The position numbers and the translations under genes are program-made. A stretch of 64,000 nt of DNA from Cytophagales bacterium. Lineage in GTDB: Bacteria > Bacteroidota > Bacteroidia > Cytophagales > Spirosomataceae. Where the stretch lies: positions 124,001-188,000 of the forward strand of contig JAAFJE010000005.1 of assembly GCA_013298025.1 (NCBI GenBank). The letters are read 5' to 3'. Under the pieces are notes generated by a model. The model had not been told where the DNA came from and made no database searches. It saw only the letters and a list, made by a program, of their open reading frames with translations. Positions 9,578-17,740 of the stretch are shown piece after piece (within the stretch, counting starts at the first letter, position 1; every line of letters begins with the position of its first letter).

Positions 9578-9654
9578 TGGCGGTCTGGACGGGACTCGAA
9601 CCCGCGACCCCATGCGTGACAGGCATGTATTCTAACCAACTGAACTACCAAACC
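9578..9654 (-). tRNA. tRNA-Asp (anticodon GTC)
   Basis: The reverse complement folds as a complete cloverleaf of 77 bases including an encoded CCA. The acceptor arms are GGTTTGG / CCAGACC with one G-T pair. The D arm contains AGTTGGTTA. The anticodon stem CATGC / GCATG encloses the loop CTGTCAC with anticodon GTC (plus strand 9618-9620). The T arm is GCGGGTTCGAGTCCCGT. It is a single tRNA gene with its own terminator at lower coordinates. Its 3' end faces the restriction island; no duplicated tRNA 3' segment was found at the island's other end, so use as an integration site is not supported. Confidence 0.97.
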
Positions 9655-9760
9655 GTTTCACAATTGAATTGCCGTTCGTACTGCGTTTCTGAATTGTGAT
9701 GCAAAATTACTTGTTTTTTTGTACAATGCAAATACATTTGTAAAAAAAAAGCAAAAAAAT

Positions 9761-10282
9761 ATGAAACCTGCCCAAAAAAGCGAATACCCTCAGCATAAAT
9801 ATTTTTCAAGATATATCGAATATTCTGATGCTCAGGATGTTATTGTACTATTGAAAAATCAACAAGAAACGATTATCCAACTCTTCCAACATTTGCCCGA
9901 AGACAAACAAAACTATCGTTATGCCGAAGGCAAATGGTCGGTGAAAGAGTTGCTAGGACATATCACCGATACCGAGCGAATTTTTTCGTATCGTTCTTTG
10001 TGTATTGCTCGTGGCGAACAGGCTTCTTTGCCGGGGTTTGATGAGGATGCCTATGTGGCGATGGCCAATTTTTCGGAACAAAGCCTAGCCGATTTGCTCG
10101 AACAATACCGTTTGGTACGCAGTAGCTCTATTGCCTTGTATGCTTCTATGACCGACGAAATCGCCGCTCGTATGGGCAATGCCAGTGGCTTTGCGGTATC
10201 GGCTCGGGCGTATGCTTGGGCTATCGCTGGCCACGAAGCTCACCATTTGACTATCTTGAAAGAAAGATACGGACTAGCGTAA
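9761..10282 (+). CDS. DinB family metal-dependent protein
   Basis: A 173-residue member of the DinB/YfiT four-helix family, a group of metal-binding proteins that includes thiol transferases; the substrate is unknown. The family signature is clear: GKWSVKELLGHITDTERIF with H67, and the C-terminal GHEAHHLTILKERYG with H158, H161 and H162, giving the usual three-histidine metal site. The ATG at 9761 is chosen because the sequence before it is an A-rich spacer. It is monocistronic and converges with proA across a hairpin. Confidence 0.85.
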   Translation: MKPAQKSEYPQHKYFSRYIEYSDAQDVIVLLKNQQETIIQLFQHLPEDKQNYRYAEGKWSVKELLGHITDTERIFSYRSLCIARGEQASLPGFDEDAYVAMANFSEQSLADLLEQYRLVRSSSIALYASMTDEIAARMGNASGFAVSARAYAWAIAGHEAHHLTILKERYGLA

Positions 10283-10290
10283 GTATTTAT

Positions 10291-10319
10291 GATGTAGCTG
10301 CCATCTGTGCAGCTACATC
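10291..10319. terminator. Hairpin between convergent DinB gene and proA
   Basis: An 11-bp perfect inverted repeat (GATGTAGCTGC / GCAGCTACATC, 7-base loop) sits between the two converging stops. T runs are short on both sides, so it may act in both directions but weakly. Confidence 0.55.
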
Positions 10320-10335
10320 TGTACTAAAGTTCAAG

Positions 10336-11607
10336 CTACCAACGTACTTGTCCGTCGCCAGCTACAATCCATTTTTCTGTAACCAATTTTTCTAAAGCAA
10401 ATGGCCCACGGGCATGGAGTTTTTGGGTTGAAATGCCAATTTCTGCCCCCAAACCAAACTGTCCGCCATCGGTAAAGCGTGTCGAAGCATTGGTATATAC
10501 GGCTGCGGCATCTACTTCTTGCACAAACTTATCGCACAAGGCTTGGTCTTGCGAAAGAATGGCTTCCGAATGGCGAGAAGAGTACTGGGCTATGTGTTGC
10601 AAAGCGTCCTCAATGCCCGACACTACTTTGATAGAACATTTATAGTCTAAAAATTCTCTACCAAAATCGGCTTCTTGGGCTTCTTGAAGGTTTTTGAAAC
10701 CTGCTTCTTGCAAAATGCGAAGGGCTTTGTTATCGGCAAATACTTCTACGTTCCATTTTTCAAAATCGGCAATTAATCTTGGTAAAAAGTCTTCGGCAAC
10801 GGCTTCATCAACCAACACGGTGTCTAAGGAATTGCAAACAGACGGACGAGAAACTTTGGCATTCACCACAATTTGTGCTGCTTGGGTCAAATCGGCTGTT
10901 TTTTCTACGTATGTATGACAAACGCCTGCACCGGTTTCGATGGTGGGTACTAAAGAATGTTGACGCACAAACTGAATCAACGACTCAGAACCTCTCGGAA
11001 TAATGAGGTCCACATAACGAACCGCCGTCAGCAATTCTTTCACAAACGCCCTGTCGGTTGGCAACAACGTGATACAAGCAGGGTTTACGCCAAATTCTTC
11101 TAATACTTGGTGAATCAGGCTTATCAAATACGTATTGGTGTCGAAGGCATCGGAACCCCCACGCAACACCACGGCATTGCCCGAACGCAAACAAAGGGCC
11201 GTTACATCGACCGTTACATTGGGACGAGATTCAAAAATTACACCAATTACACCCATCGGTACGGCTACTTTCTTTATTTTTAAGCCATTGGGCAATACAC
11301 TTTCGACTAAAACTTGTCCCGATGGGTCTGTAAGGTTGGCTACATCGTGCATACTAGCCGCCAAATCTTCGATACGCTTGGGCGTAAGCATGAGGCGGTC
11401 GTATTTGGGGTCGCTGGGCGACATCCGCGCTAAGTCTTTTTCATTTTCGGCTACAATGTGGTCGATATTGGTCACAAGCACTGCTGCCAAACGATGTAAA
11501 ATAGCTTTTTTCTGCTCGTCGCTCAAGGCTCTCACTGCCGATGCGGCAGCGTGCGTTTGTGCCAAAAGCGGAACAATACTGGTGTGAGCAATCGCTTCTA
11601 CTTCCAT
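10336..11607 (-). CDS. proA: Gamma-glutamyl phosphate reductase (glutamate-5-semialdehyde dehydrogenase)
   Basis: Second step of proline synthesis: NADPH-dependent reduction of gamma-glutamyl phosphate to glutamate-5-semialdehyde in the cytosol. The protein (423 aa from ATG 11607) shows the ALDH-superfamily layout of ProA: MGVIGVIFESRPNVTVD, LRSGNAVVLRGGSDA, the catalytic cysteine in RPSVCNSLDTVLV, and TDGGQFGLGAEIGISTQKLHARGP near the end. A TTG at 11637 would add ten residues; the ATG is preferred. The usual partner proB is not adjacent here. Confidence 0.96.
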   Translation of the reverse strand: MEVEAIAHTSIVPLLAQTHAAASAVRALSDEQKKAILHRLAAVLVTNIDHIVAENEKDLARMSPSDPKYDRLMLTPKRIEDLAASMHDVANLTDPSGQVLVESVLPNGLKIKKVAVPMGVIGVIFESRPNVTVDVTALCLRSGNAVVLRGGSDAFDTNTYLISLIHQVLEEFGVNPACITLLPTDRAFVKELLTAVRYVDLIIPRGSESLIQFVRQHSLVPTIETGAGVCHTYVEKTADLTQAAQIVVNAKVSRPSVCNSLDTVLVDEAVAEDFLPRLIADFEKWNVEVFADNKALRILQEAGFKNLQEAQEADFGREFLDYKCSIKVVSGIEDALQHIAQYSSRHSEAILSQDQALCDKFVQEVDAAAVYTNASTRFTDGGQFGLGAEIGISTQKLHARGPFALEKLVTEKWIVAGDGQVRW

Positions 11608-11847
11608 GATGTTGGTTAACTGATGATTATCCAACAAATTTCGGAAAGTTTTTGTTAAGAATTAAATAAGTCGTGACGCAAATTTAAGTTGAATAAATGT
11701 TTTTATTAATTTCTTAATAATCAATGTTTTGTGTTTTTGCAATGCAGATTCGAGTTGTCAATTATACGTGTTTTATGGCATACTTAGAAAGACTGCCTTA
11801 TGTTTTCTATAAAATATGCTATCTTTTTTTTCCTTTTTTTTATAAAA
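11608..11847. other. AT-rich divergent intergenic region proA/blaI
   Basis: This holds the promoter side of proA and the upstream part of the blaI control region. Apart from poly-T/poly-A stretches (11823-11849) I see no gene or repeat. Confidence 0.5.
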
Positions 11848-11883
11848 AACTAAATAAGTAGTTGTAAAACTAAAAAATTAGTT
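11848..11883 (+). promoter_or_regulatory. Two BlaI-type operator dyads in the blaI promoter
   Basis: Two copies of AACTA-N6-TAGTT lie at 11848-11863 and 11868-11883, 20 bases centre to centre, so on the same DNA face. They are followed directly by ATAACTTTATC, a near match to the Bacteroidota -7 box, so a bound repressor would cover the space between the -33 and -7 elements. BlaI/MecI family repressors bind such short dyads as dimers and usually autoregulate. Binding by the adjacent gene product is inferred. Confidence 0.65.
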
Positions 11884-11950
11884 ATAACTTTATCTCAACA
11901 AAATCAATCTACCATTTACCAAGTATTCCATCATTTTTAGGAAGAACCTT

Positions 11951-12328
11951 ATGCAATCAATAGATAAAGAACTAACCAAAGCCGAAGAACAAATCATGCA
12001 AGTCCTTTGGCAAATCGACAAGGGTTTTGTCAAGGACATTTTAGACCACTTGCCAGAGCCCAAGCCAGCCTACAATACCGTTTCGACGATTGTGCGGATT
12101 TTACAGGAAAAGGGCTTTGTGAGCCATAAAGCCTATGGCAAATCGCATGAATATTTTCCAGTGATTAGCAAAGAGCAATACAAAACTTTTGCTACTGAAA
12201 AGCTTGTGGAGGGCTATTTTGAAAACTCGCTTTCTAGTTTGTTTTCGTTTTTTTCTAAAAAAGGAAAACTCGATGTAAAGGAAGCCGACGAGATTTTAGC
12301 CTTGATTCAAAACATGAAAAAAGAATAA
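11951..12328 (+). CDS. BlaI/MecI/CopY family transcriptional repressor
   Basis: A 125-residue winged-helix repressor. LTKAEEQIMQVLWQIDKGFVKDILDHL and YNTVSTIVRILQEKGFVSHKAYGKSHEYFP are the BlaI DNA-binding domain. The C-terminal half (EGYFENSLSSLFSFFSKKGKLDVKEADEILALI) is the dimerisation region, which in characterised systems is cleaved after sensor activation. The gene heads a cluster with exbD, an M56 peptidase/TonB fusion, a SIMPL protein and tonB. Two dyads upstream suggest autorepression. The signal is unknown; beta-lactam sensing should not be assumed because no penicillin-binding sensor domain is visible in the partner. Confidence 0.92.
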   Translation: MQSIDKELTKAEEQIMQVLWQIDKGFVKDILDHLPEPKPAYNTVSTIVRILQEKGFVSHKAYGKSHEYFPVISKEQYKTFATEKLVEGYFENSLSSLFSFFSKKGKLDVKEADEILALIQNMKKE

Positions 12329-12375
12329 GGCTGTATCCATTTTTGATGAAACGTACTTAAAAGTTCGACATAACA

Positions 12376-12876
12376 ATGGCAGAAATCAACACCTCCGACT
12401 CGGGTGGCAAAAAGCACCGCAAACGCTCGTCCACCAAAATCGACATGACTCCGATGGTTGACCTCGGTTTTTTGTTGATTACCTTTTTTATGCTTGCCAC
12501 CACCTTGGCAAAGCCCGTTACCATGCAACTGGCAATGCCCGATAAAACCGTCAGCGATTTTCCCGTAACTATCAGAGAATCACAATCGCTCACGGTTATT
12601 GTAGGGAAAAACAACCAAGTTTTTTATTACCAAGGATTAGCCGACGACCCAAGTGTGGTCATGCAAAAAACCAATTTTTCAGACAATGGCATCAGAAAAG
12701 TGCTATTTGATTACAAAGCTCGTATCGGCGACCCTTTTACCGTCGTTATTAAATCGACTGAAAATGCCAAGTACCGCAATATGATTGATTTGCTCGACGA
12801 GCTTACGATTACGGGTAACAAACGGTACGCCATCGTGAATACCATGACCAACGAAGAACGACAAAAAATAGATTAA
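12376..12876 (+). CDS. ExbD/TolR family biopolymer transport protein
   Basis: ExbD-type protein of the inner-membrane proton-driven motors that energise TonB or TolA. One transmembrane segment near residues 30-48 (VDLGFLLITFFMLATTLA) is preceded by the conserved KIDMTPMVDLGF signature with the proton-path Asp. A periplasmic domain follows. The 166 residues are normal. No ExbB motor partner lies in the window; the gene is instead placed between blaI and an M56/TonB sensor-like gene, an unusual position. It starts 47 bases after blaI and ends 42 bases before the next gene, so co-transcription is likely. Confidence 0.9.
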   Translation: MAEINTSDSGGKKHRKRSSTKIDMTPMVDLGFLLITFFMLATTLAKPVTMQLAMPDKTVSDFPVTIRESQSLTVIVGKNNQVFYYQGLADDPSVVMQKTNFSDNGIRKVLFDYKARIGDPFTVVIKSTENAKYRNMIDLLDELTITGNKRYAIVNTMTNEERQKID

Positions 12877-12918
12877 TTGACCAGATAAACCATCCTAGAA
12901 CGCTTAACTGAAAACACT

Positions 12919-14250
12919 ATGAACTGGCTACATTACCTTTTGCAAGTAAATCTTTACCTCGTATTGTTTTATGGTTTTTACCATGTAGCCTTACGAAAAG
13001 AAACTTTTTTTCACCTCAATCGGGTGTATTTGTTGGGTGCGGCGGCGTTATCGTTTTTTATTCCTCTGATACAATCGACTTGGGTGAGGGCTTGGGATGT
13101 AACCGAACGGGTGTCGGAGCAGTTGACCGTGGTGTATGTTCCCTTGACCAAGGTGACAACCGCTACACCTGCACAGACGGCTTGGCCTATTGGGATGTTG
13201 CTGGCGTTTGTGTATATTACGGGTGTGTTGGTGGGTGTAGCTCGCCTGAGCTTACGTATGGCGTATTTGGGCAATTTGTTGCGGGGCAAACACAAAGGCG
13301 AACAGCCCAAACAGGCTTTTTCATTTTTCAATTTTCTGTTTGTCAGCCAAGATTTACCGATGCGTCAGGTGATACTGGAGCATGAGTACGTACACATCCG
13401 ACAGTTACACTCGGCCGATGTGTTGTTGTTTGAATTAATTGCTATTTTCAACTGGTTTAATCCAGTGCTGTGGCTGTACAAAAAGGCGATTCGATACATT
13501 CATGAATTTATTGCCGACGACATTGCCAGTCGCCAACAACCCAGCAAAGAAGCCTATGCGATGATTTTATTTAATGAAGAATTTGGGGTAAAAGCTGTGC
13601 CTATTGCCAATAACTTTTTCAACCAATCTTTACTCAAAACTCGTGTGATGATGTTGTTGAAAGAGCGTTCTCATAAACAAGCGATGTTGCGTTATGGATT
13701 GGTTCTGCCACTCTTTTTGTGGATGGTCATTATTTCGTCGGCGAGTCTTTCCAATCCTCAAACATTCAAACGCATTGCACAGAAAATCAGTACAATCACT
13801 CGTCCAGAAAAAAGTAAGCCCAGCAAATCGGCACGACAAGTATTGAGCGAAGCAGGCATTGATGTTTCGCAAGCCACCCTCGTAAGTTCGACTATCGCCG
13901 AAGAATTGCAAGCCGAAAAACAAGCCCGTCTTACGGATTCGACCAACCAAAAAGAGGAGGAAATATTTACCGTAACACAACAAATGCCTTCGTTTCCGGG
14001 CGGACAAAAAGCGTTGCAGGCTTATCTTGCTCAAAATATCAAAGCTACAGGTGCGAAAGGTACGGTATATACGCAATTTATTGTAAACAAAGATGGTTCA
14101 TTACAAAATTTTAAAGTCTTGAATGAAACAGACCCTAAATTAGCCACAGAAGCTATGCGTGTGCTGCGTGCCATGCCAGCATGGGAGCCAGGCCGCCAAG
14201 ACCAACGTCCCTTGCGTTGCTATATGATTTTACCTATTCGTTTTGAATAA
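12919..14250 (+). CDS. M56 (BlaR1-type) membrane metallopeptidase fused to a TonB C-terminal domain
   Basis: Integral membrane zinc peptidase of the BlaR1 family with a periplasmic TonB domain in place of the usual ligand-binding domain. Membrane segments are visible near residues 5-25, 36-53, 91-113 and about 255-275. The zinc motif H155-E-Y-V-H159 lies in a cytoplasmic region (EHEYVHIRQLHS), with IHEFIADDIA as the third-ligand helix. The last ~90 residues (MPSFPGGQKALQAYLAQNI, VYTQFIVNKDGSLQNF, LRAMPAWEPGRQ) are a TonB C-terminal fold. Family knowledge suggests it cleaves the BlaI partner after a periplasmic signal; the TonB end suggests that signal may involve an outer-membrane receptor (inference). 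Confidence 0.9.
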   Translation: MNWLHYLLQVNLYLVLFYGFYHVALRKETFFHLNRVYLLGAAALSFFIPLIQSTWVRAWDVTERVSEQLTVVYVPLTKVTTATPAQTAWPIGMLLAFVYITGVLVGVARLSLRMAYLGNLLRGKHKGEQPKQAFSFFNFLFVSQDLPMRQVILEHEYVHIRQLHSADVLLFELIAIFNWFNPVLWLYKKAIRYIHEFIADDIASRQQPSKEAYAMILFNEEFGVKAVPIANNFFNQSLLKTRVMMLLKERSHKQAMLRYGLVLPLFLWMVIISSASLSNPQTFKRIAQKISTITRPEKSKPSKSARQVLSEAGIDVSQATLVSSTIAEELQAEKQARLTDSTNQKEEEIFTVTQQMPSFPGGQKALQAYLAQNIKATGAKGTVYTQFIVNKDGSLQNFKVLNETDPKLATEAMRVLRAMPAWEPGRQDQRPLRCYMILPIRFE

Positions 14251-14275
14251 ACCTTTTTAAAAGCTTTTCTCAACT

Positions 14276-14986
14276 ATGAAAAAACTATTGACGCTGGTAT
14301 GTATATGCCTGCATGGCATCGCTTTTGCCCAAACTTCACAAGAAATTACGGTAGAAGGTTTCGCTCGTGTGTTGGTTACACCCGATGTAGCCGTTTTGAA
14401 AATCAGTATTGCCAAAAGAGATATACAACAAAATTTGGCTTTGCAAAAGCTCAACGAAACAAGTAAGCAATTGTTGAATTTCCTGCACAAACAAGGCTTT
14501 AGCGACAAGCAAATGGTCATCAGCGAGTTTTCGATTCAGCCCAACAATAATTATCAAAACAATAGCAAAACCTACGAGGCATCTAATAGCTTCAAAATCA
14601 CCTTTGCCTTAGACACCAAGCGTTTAGATTATTTTTACGGTCGTTTGCAAGGGCAAAATTTCAGCGATGTACAAGTCGATTTTGAAACAGCTATTTCGGA
14701 TTCACTCCAACAAGTTTCCAACGAAAAAATCACCGCTTTGGTCATCCAAAATGCCAAGGCGAAAGCCCAACTCATTGCCAAATCTTTAGAAGCAAAAGTA
14801 GGAAAAGTGAAGTCGGTGTTGAGGCAAATGCCAGTGCAAGAAGAAAGAATATTACGCTTTGTGGCATCAGAAACCAAAGGCGATAAAGAAGTAGTGCCAC
14901 CACCACCACCTACAGCGTTCAGAAATTTATCAGTTGAACCAATAGAGCTCACCGACAGTCTGGTAATAGTTTTCACCCTTGAATAA
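14276..14986 (+). CDS. SIMPL domain (DUF541) secreted protein
   Basis: A 236-residue periplasmic protein with a signal peptide (MKKLLTLVCICLHGIAFAQ, cleavage expected after about residue 18) and a SIMPL/DUF541 domain: EITVEGFARVLVTPDVAVLKISI, VISEFSIQPN, YEASNSFKITFALD. Members of this family are secreted or periplasmic proteins of mostly unknown activity. The gene follows the M56/TonB gene after 25 bases and probably belongs to the BlaI-controlled cluster. A proline run (PPPPPP) sits near the C-terminus. Confidence 0.88.
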   Translation: MKKLLTLVCICLHGIAFAQTSQEITVEGFARVLVTPDVAVLKISIAKRDIQQNLALQKLNETSKQLLNFLHKQGFSDKQMVISEFSIQPNNNYQNNSKTYEASNSFKITFALDTKRLDYFYGRLQGQNFSDVQVDFETAISDSLQQVSNEKITALVIQNAKAKAQLIAKSLEAKVGKVKSVLRQMPVQEERILRFVASETKGDKEVVPPPPPTAFRNLSVEPIELTDSLVIVFTLE

Positions 14987-15024
14987 ATCTTTTATGTAGT
15001 TTTCGTATAGCCGTTATCCGTTAT

Positions 15025-15058
15025 TGAGTGAGTTAGTGATTGAGTGAATTAGTGAATT
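15025..15058 (+). repeat. GAGTGA-word repeat (family 3)
   Basis: A short array of variants of GAGTGAATTAGTGA. The same words occur at 44821-44850 and, reversed, at 48112-48147; weaker related strings occur near 22650 and 59408. Confidence 0.6.
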
Positions 15059-15107
15059 TAAAATTTAATTCATTGGTTTTTAAATACTTATGGAAAAATG
15101 AATAGTA

Positions 15108-15216
15108 GGTGCACGGATAACCGATACACAGATAACGGATAGCAGGTACACAGATAACGAATAGCAGATACACGGATAACGGATAGCAGATACACAGATA
15201 CACCGATAACAGACAA
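15108..15216 (+). repeat. 22-base tandem word repeat GATACACGGATAACGGATAGCA (family 2, about 4 copies)
   Basis: Degenerate tandem copies built from the words GATACAC, GATAAC and GATAGCA fill the 3' UTR/intergenic space before tonB. The words recur at 24989-25034. The region has no start codon or credible coding sequence. Confidence 0.75.
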
Positions 15217-15244
15217 CCCACAACAAGTAAACTTCTCAATCATC

Positions 15245-16045
15245 ATGGAAAATTTAGATGACATTGTTTTCGCCAAGCGGAACAAGCAGTACGGTGCGTA
15301 TTCGCTTCGCACTTCGTATGGAAACGTAGTAAAAAAAGCGACCATTTTAGGCGTTACGTTTTTCAGTTTGGCCTTGGCTACGCCCTTGCTTTGGGCTTTG
15401 CGAAAGACCAACGACAAAGTGTATGTGGAGGCTAATTTAAGCAAAGTACAGCTTCCGCCACCACCGCCCGAAGAACCCAAAGTACTTGAGCCACCCAAGC
15501 CTGTAGCGCCAGTTGCCCCTGTAAAAACCATCAAGTTTAATCAAATTGAAATTCTACCCGATGAAAAAGTAATAGACGAGTTGCCTCCAACCCAAGAAGA
15601 ATTGACGAACTCTAAAGCAGTGATTGGTTCGGCGAATATCGAAGGCGAAATTGGCGATGCTCCGCCTGTTGAAAGTGAGCCTACACCCCCTGTCATCGAA
15701 CCACCTGTTAGTATTGAAAAAGCCGAAGAACCCTTTACAACCGCCGAAGTCATGCCCGAATTTCAGGGAGGCTTGGGAGCTTTGGGTAAGTTTTTACAGA
15801 AAAATTTACGCTATCCTTCACAAGCCCAAAGTGCAGGCATTGGCGGGAAAGTGTATGTACAGTTTATTATCGGCAGAGATGGAAGCATCAGTCATACCGA
15901 AGTGATGCGAGGCATTGGTTTTGGTTGCGACGAAGAAGCCTTGCGTGTCATCAAACTGATGCCCAAATGGCTGCCCGGCAAGCAATCGGGCAGGTCGGTG
16001 CCTGTGCGTTTTACTTTGCCGATTTCTTTTCTGATGCAGGAGTAA
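15245..16045 (+). CDS. tonB: Energy transducer TonB
   Basis: TonB-family protein carrying energy from the inner membrane to outer-membrane transporters. It begins with the Bacteroidota-type cytoplasmic segment (MENLDDIVFAKRNKQYGAYSLR). A single membrane helix lies near residues 33-52 (ATILGVTFFSLALATPLLWAL). A proline-rich spacer (PPPPPEEPKVLEPPKPVAP) follows, and the C-terminal TonB domain ends with MPEFQGGLGALGKFLQKNL, GKVYVQFIIGRDGSI and MPKWLPGKQSG. It is the last gene of the BlaI-headed cluster, though separated from the SIMPL gene by a repeat-filled 258-base gap. Its TGA/TAA end is followed within 2 bases by the first word array. Confidence 0.93.
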   Translation: MENLDDIVFAKRNKQYGAYSLRTSYGNVVKKATILGVTFFSLALATPLLWALRKTNDKVYVEANLSKVQLPPPPPEEPKVLEPPKPVAPVAPVKTIKFNQIEILPDEKVIDELPPTQEELTNSKAVIGSANIEGEIGDAPPVESEPTPPVIEPPVSIEKAEEPFTTAEVMPEFQGGLGALGKFLQKNLRYPSQAQSAGIGGKVYVQFIIGRDGSISHTEVMRGIGFGCDEEALRVIKLMPKWLPGKQSGRSVPVRFTLPISFLMQE

Positions 16046-16047
16046 GG

Positions 16048-16531
16048 AATTTGAAAGTGTGCTGATTTGAAGATTTGAAAATGGAGTTGATAATTTGAAA
16101 GTGTGTTGATTTGAAGATTTGAAAATGGAGTTGGCAATTTGAAAGTGTGCTGATTTGAAGATTTGAAAATGGAGTTGGCAATTTGAAAGTGTGCTAATTT
16201 GAAAATTTGAAGATGGAGTTGATAATTTGAAAGTGTGCTGATTTGAAGATTTGAAAATGGAGTTGGCAATTTGAAAGTGTGCTAATTTGAAAATTTGAAG
16301 ATGGAGTTGATAATTTGAAAGTGTGTTGATTTGAAGATTTGAAGATGGAGTTGATAATTTGAAAGTGTGCTGATTTGAAGATTTGAAAATGGAGTTGGCA
16401 ATTTGAAAGTGTGCCAATTTGAAGGTTTGAAAATGGAGTTGGCAATTTGAAAGTGTGCTAATTTGAAAATTTGAAGATGGAGTTGGGAACTTGAAAGTGT
16501 GTCAATTTGAAGATTTGAAAATGGAGTTGGC
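16048..16531 (+). repeat. Tandem array of eleven 44-base units (TTTGAAG word family 1)
   Basis: Eleven units of exactly 44 bases start 2 bases after the tonB stop. Each reads AATTTGAAAGTGTGNNN, then ATTTGAAGATTTGAAAATG (or AATTTGAAAATTTGAAGATG), then GAGTTG plus two or three variable bases. Unit length is constant although bases vary at a few fixed positions. Open frames through it on the minus strand are artefacts of the periodicity. Confidence 0.95.
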
Positions 16532-16664
16532 AATTTGAAAATCCCCATCTTCAAATCTTCAAATTGGCACATCTTCAAATTGGCACATCTTCAAATCTTC
16601 AAATTGGCACATCTTCAAATTGGCACATCTTCAAATCTTCAAATCAACACATCTTCAAATTAGC
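16532..16664 (-). repeat. Reverse-oriented half of the word array
   Basis: From 16540 the same words appear on the opposite strand (CATCTTCAAATCTTCAAAT, TTGGCACATC) with a different spacing, up to 1 base before the stop of the response regulator. Together the two halves can form a very long imperfect hairpin and may end transcription from both sides (inference). Confidence 0.9.
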
Positions 16665-17357
16665 CTAATCTATCGAAAACATATAACCTACACCTTTGAG
16701 GGTTTTGATATAACTTTCAGGGATTTTTTCACGCAGTTTACGGATGTGTACATCTACGGTACGCTCAACTACATATACATCTGAACCCCACACTTTTTCT
16801 AATAATTCATCCCGACTAAAAACCTTATTGGGGTGGTGTGCAAGGAAGGAGAGCAATTCAAATTCTTTTTTGGGCATCACCAAGGGTTTACCGTTGTTGA
16901 GTACCGTATAGTTTACACGATTGATAAACAAACTTCCTATTTCCAACTTATCTTCTGTTTCGGCTTGTTGGGCATCACGACGCAAGATAGCCTTCAAACG
17001 GCTCAACAAAGCTCTTGGCTTGATAGGCTTCACCACGTAGTCGTCGGCACCAACGTCGAAAGCAGCTACTTCTGTGTATTCTTCTGCTCTGGCTGTGAGG
17101 AATAAAATGTACGTTTCTTTAAATTCTGAGAGTAATCTGATTTGGCGTGCTGTTTCGATGCCGTCCATTTTAGGCATCATTACATCTAACAAAACAAGGT
17201 CTGGTTTAAATTTTTTGACCACTTCTAAAGCTTGCAGTCCATCGGCGGCAGAAGCAATATCGTAGCCCTCTTTCGTAAGGTTGTACTCTAACAGTTCGAT
17301 GATGTCTGGATCGTCATCCACCAACAAAATTTTTGCGGGTTGTAGCGTGTTGCTCAT
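16665..17357 (-). CDS. OmpR/PhoB-family response regulator
   Basis: A 230-residue DNA-binding response regulator. The receiver domain (1-120) has the acidic pair in KILLVDDDPD, the phosphoacceptor Asp in LVLLDVMMPKMDG, and the conserved Lys in DYVVKPIKPRAL. The C-terminal winged helix (about 130-230) is PhoB-like: MPKKEFELLSFLAHHPNKVFSRDELLEKVWG, RTVDVHIRKLREKI, TLKGVGYMF. No histidine kinase is adjacent. The 383-base gap upstream of it probably contains its promoter and that of the divergent transporter gene. Confidence 0.94.
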   Translation of the reverse strand: MSNTLQPAKILLVDDDPDIIELLEYNLTKEGYDIASAADGLQALEVVKKFKPDLVLLDVMMPKMDGIETARQIRLLSEFKETYILFLTARAEEYTEVAAFDVGADDYVVKPIKPRALLSRLKAILRRDAQQAETEDKLEIGSLFINRVNYTVLNNGKPLVMPKKEFELLSFLAHHPNKVFSRDELLEKVWGSDVYVVERTVDVHIRKLREKIPESYIKTLKGVGYMFSID

Positions 17358-17740
17358 AATAGATTGGTATTAGTCGTTGAGTGTTAGTGTTGCGTTCGAG
17401 AGGCGACAAGCTCCACTCGAAGAAGTTTGGCTACTTTCCTAACCCCCAATAGCCACTACAAAATTAGTTATCTCAATATTAACGAATTATTAATTTTTTA
17501 TTGAGCCAATGTTTACAGATTCAAGAATAGCCACCTAAGTGACCTCAAACGTGGGTTTGTCATTTTTTTAGAAAAATACAAAAAAAATAGATAACTCTGA
17601 GGAAGAATGCTAAATTAGGTGTTAATAACGAAGCATAATGCTGTTGTGGGAATGTAGGTAAAAGTGTGGCAGCTCTTTTATTAGCTTTTTCATGGCATTA
17701 ACGATTGTATATAAAACTTTACCCTAAAGCCTTTTATTGA
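17358..17740. other. Divergent intergenic region
   Basis: This lies between the response regulator and the AI-2E transporter genes. It is AT-rich with several A/T runs and must hold two divergent promoters. I see no repeat, RNA or small gene I can support. Confidence 0.4.

Noticed and set aside
11951-14250. Beta-lactam resistance regulator pair blaI/blaR1
   Set aside because: The peptidase lacks a penicillin-binding sensor domain and no beta-lactamase gene is present; only the repressor/peptidase families match.
15818-16578. Long open frames on the minus strand through the 44-base array (repetitive Asn/Ser/Gln/Phe-rich translations)
   Set aside because: The frames stay open only because the unit lacks stop codons in some phases; several frames overlap, composition is purely that of the DNA words, and there is no start context.
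16048-16664. CRISPR array
   Set aside because: Repeats are contiguous without unique spacers, they vary internally, and there are no cas genes.
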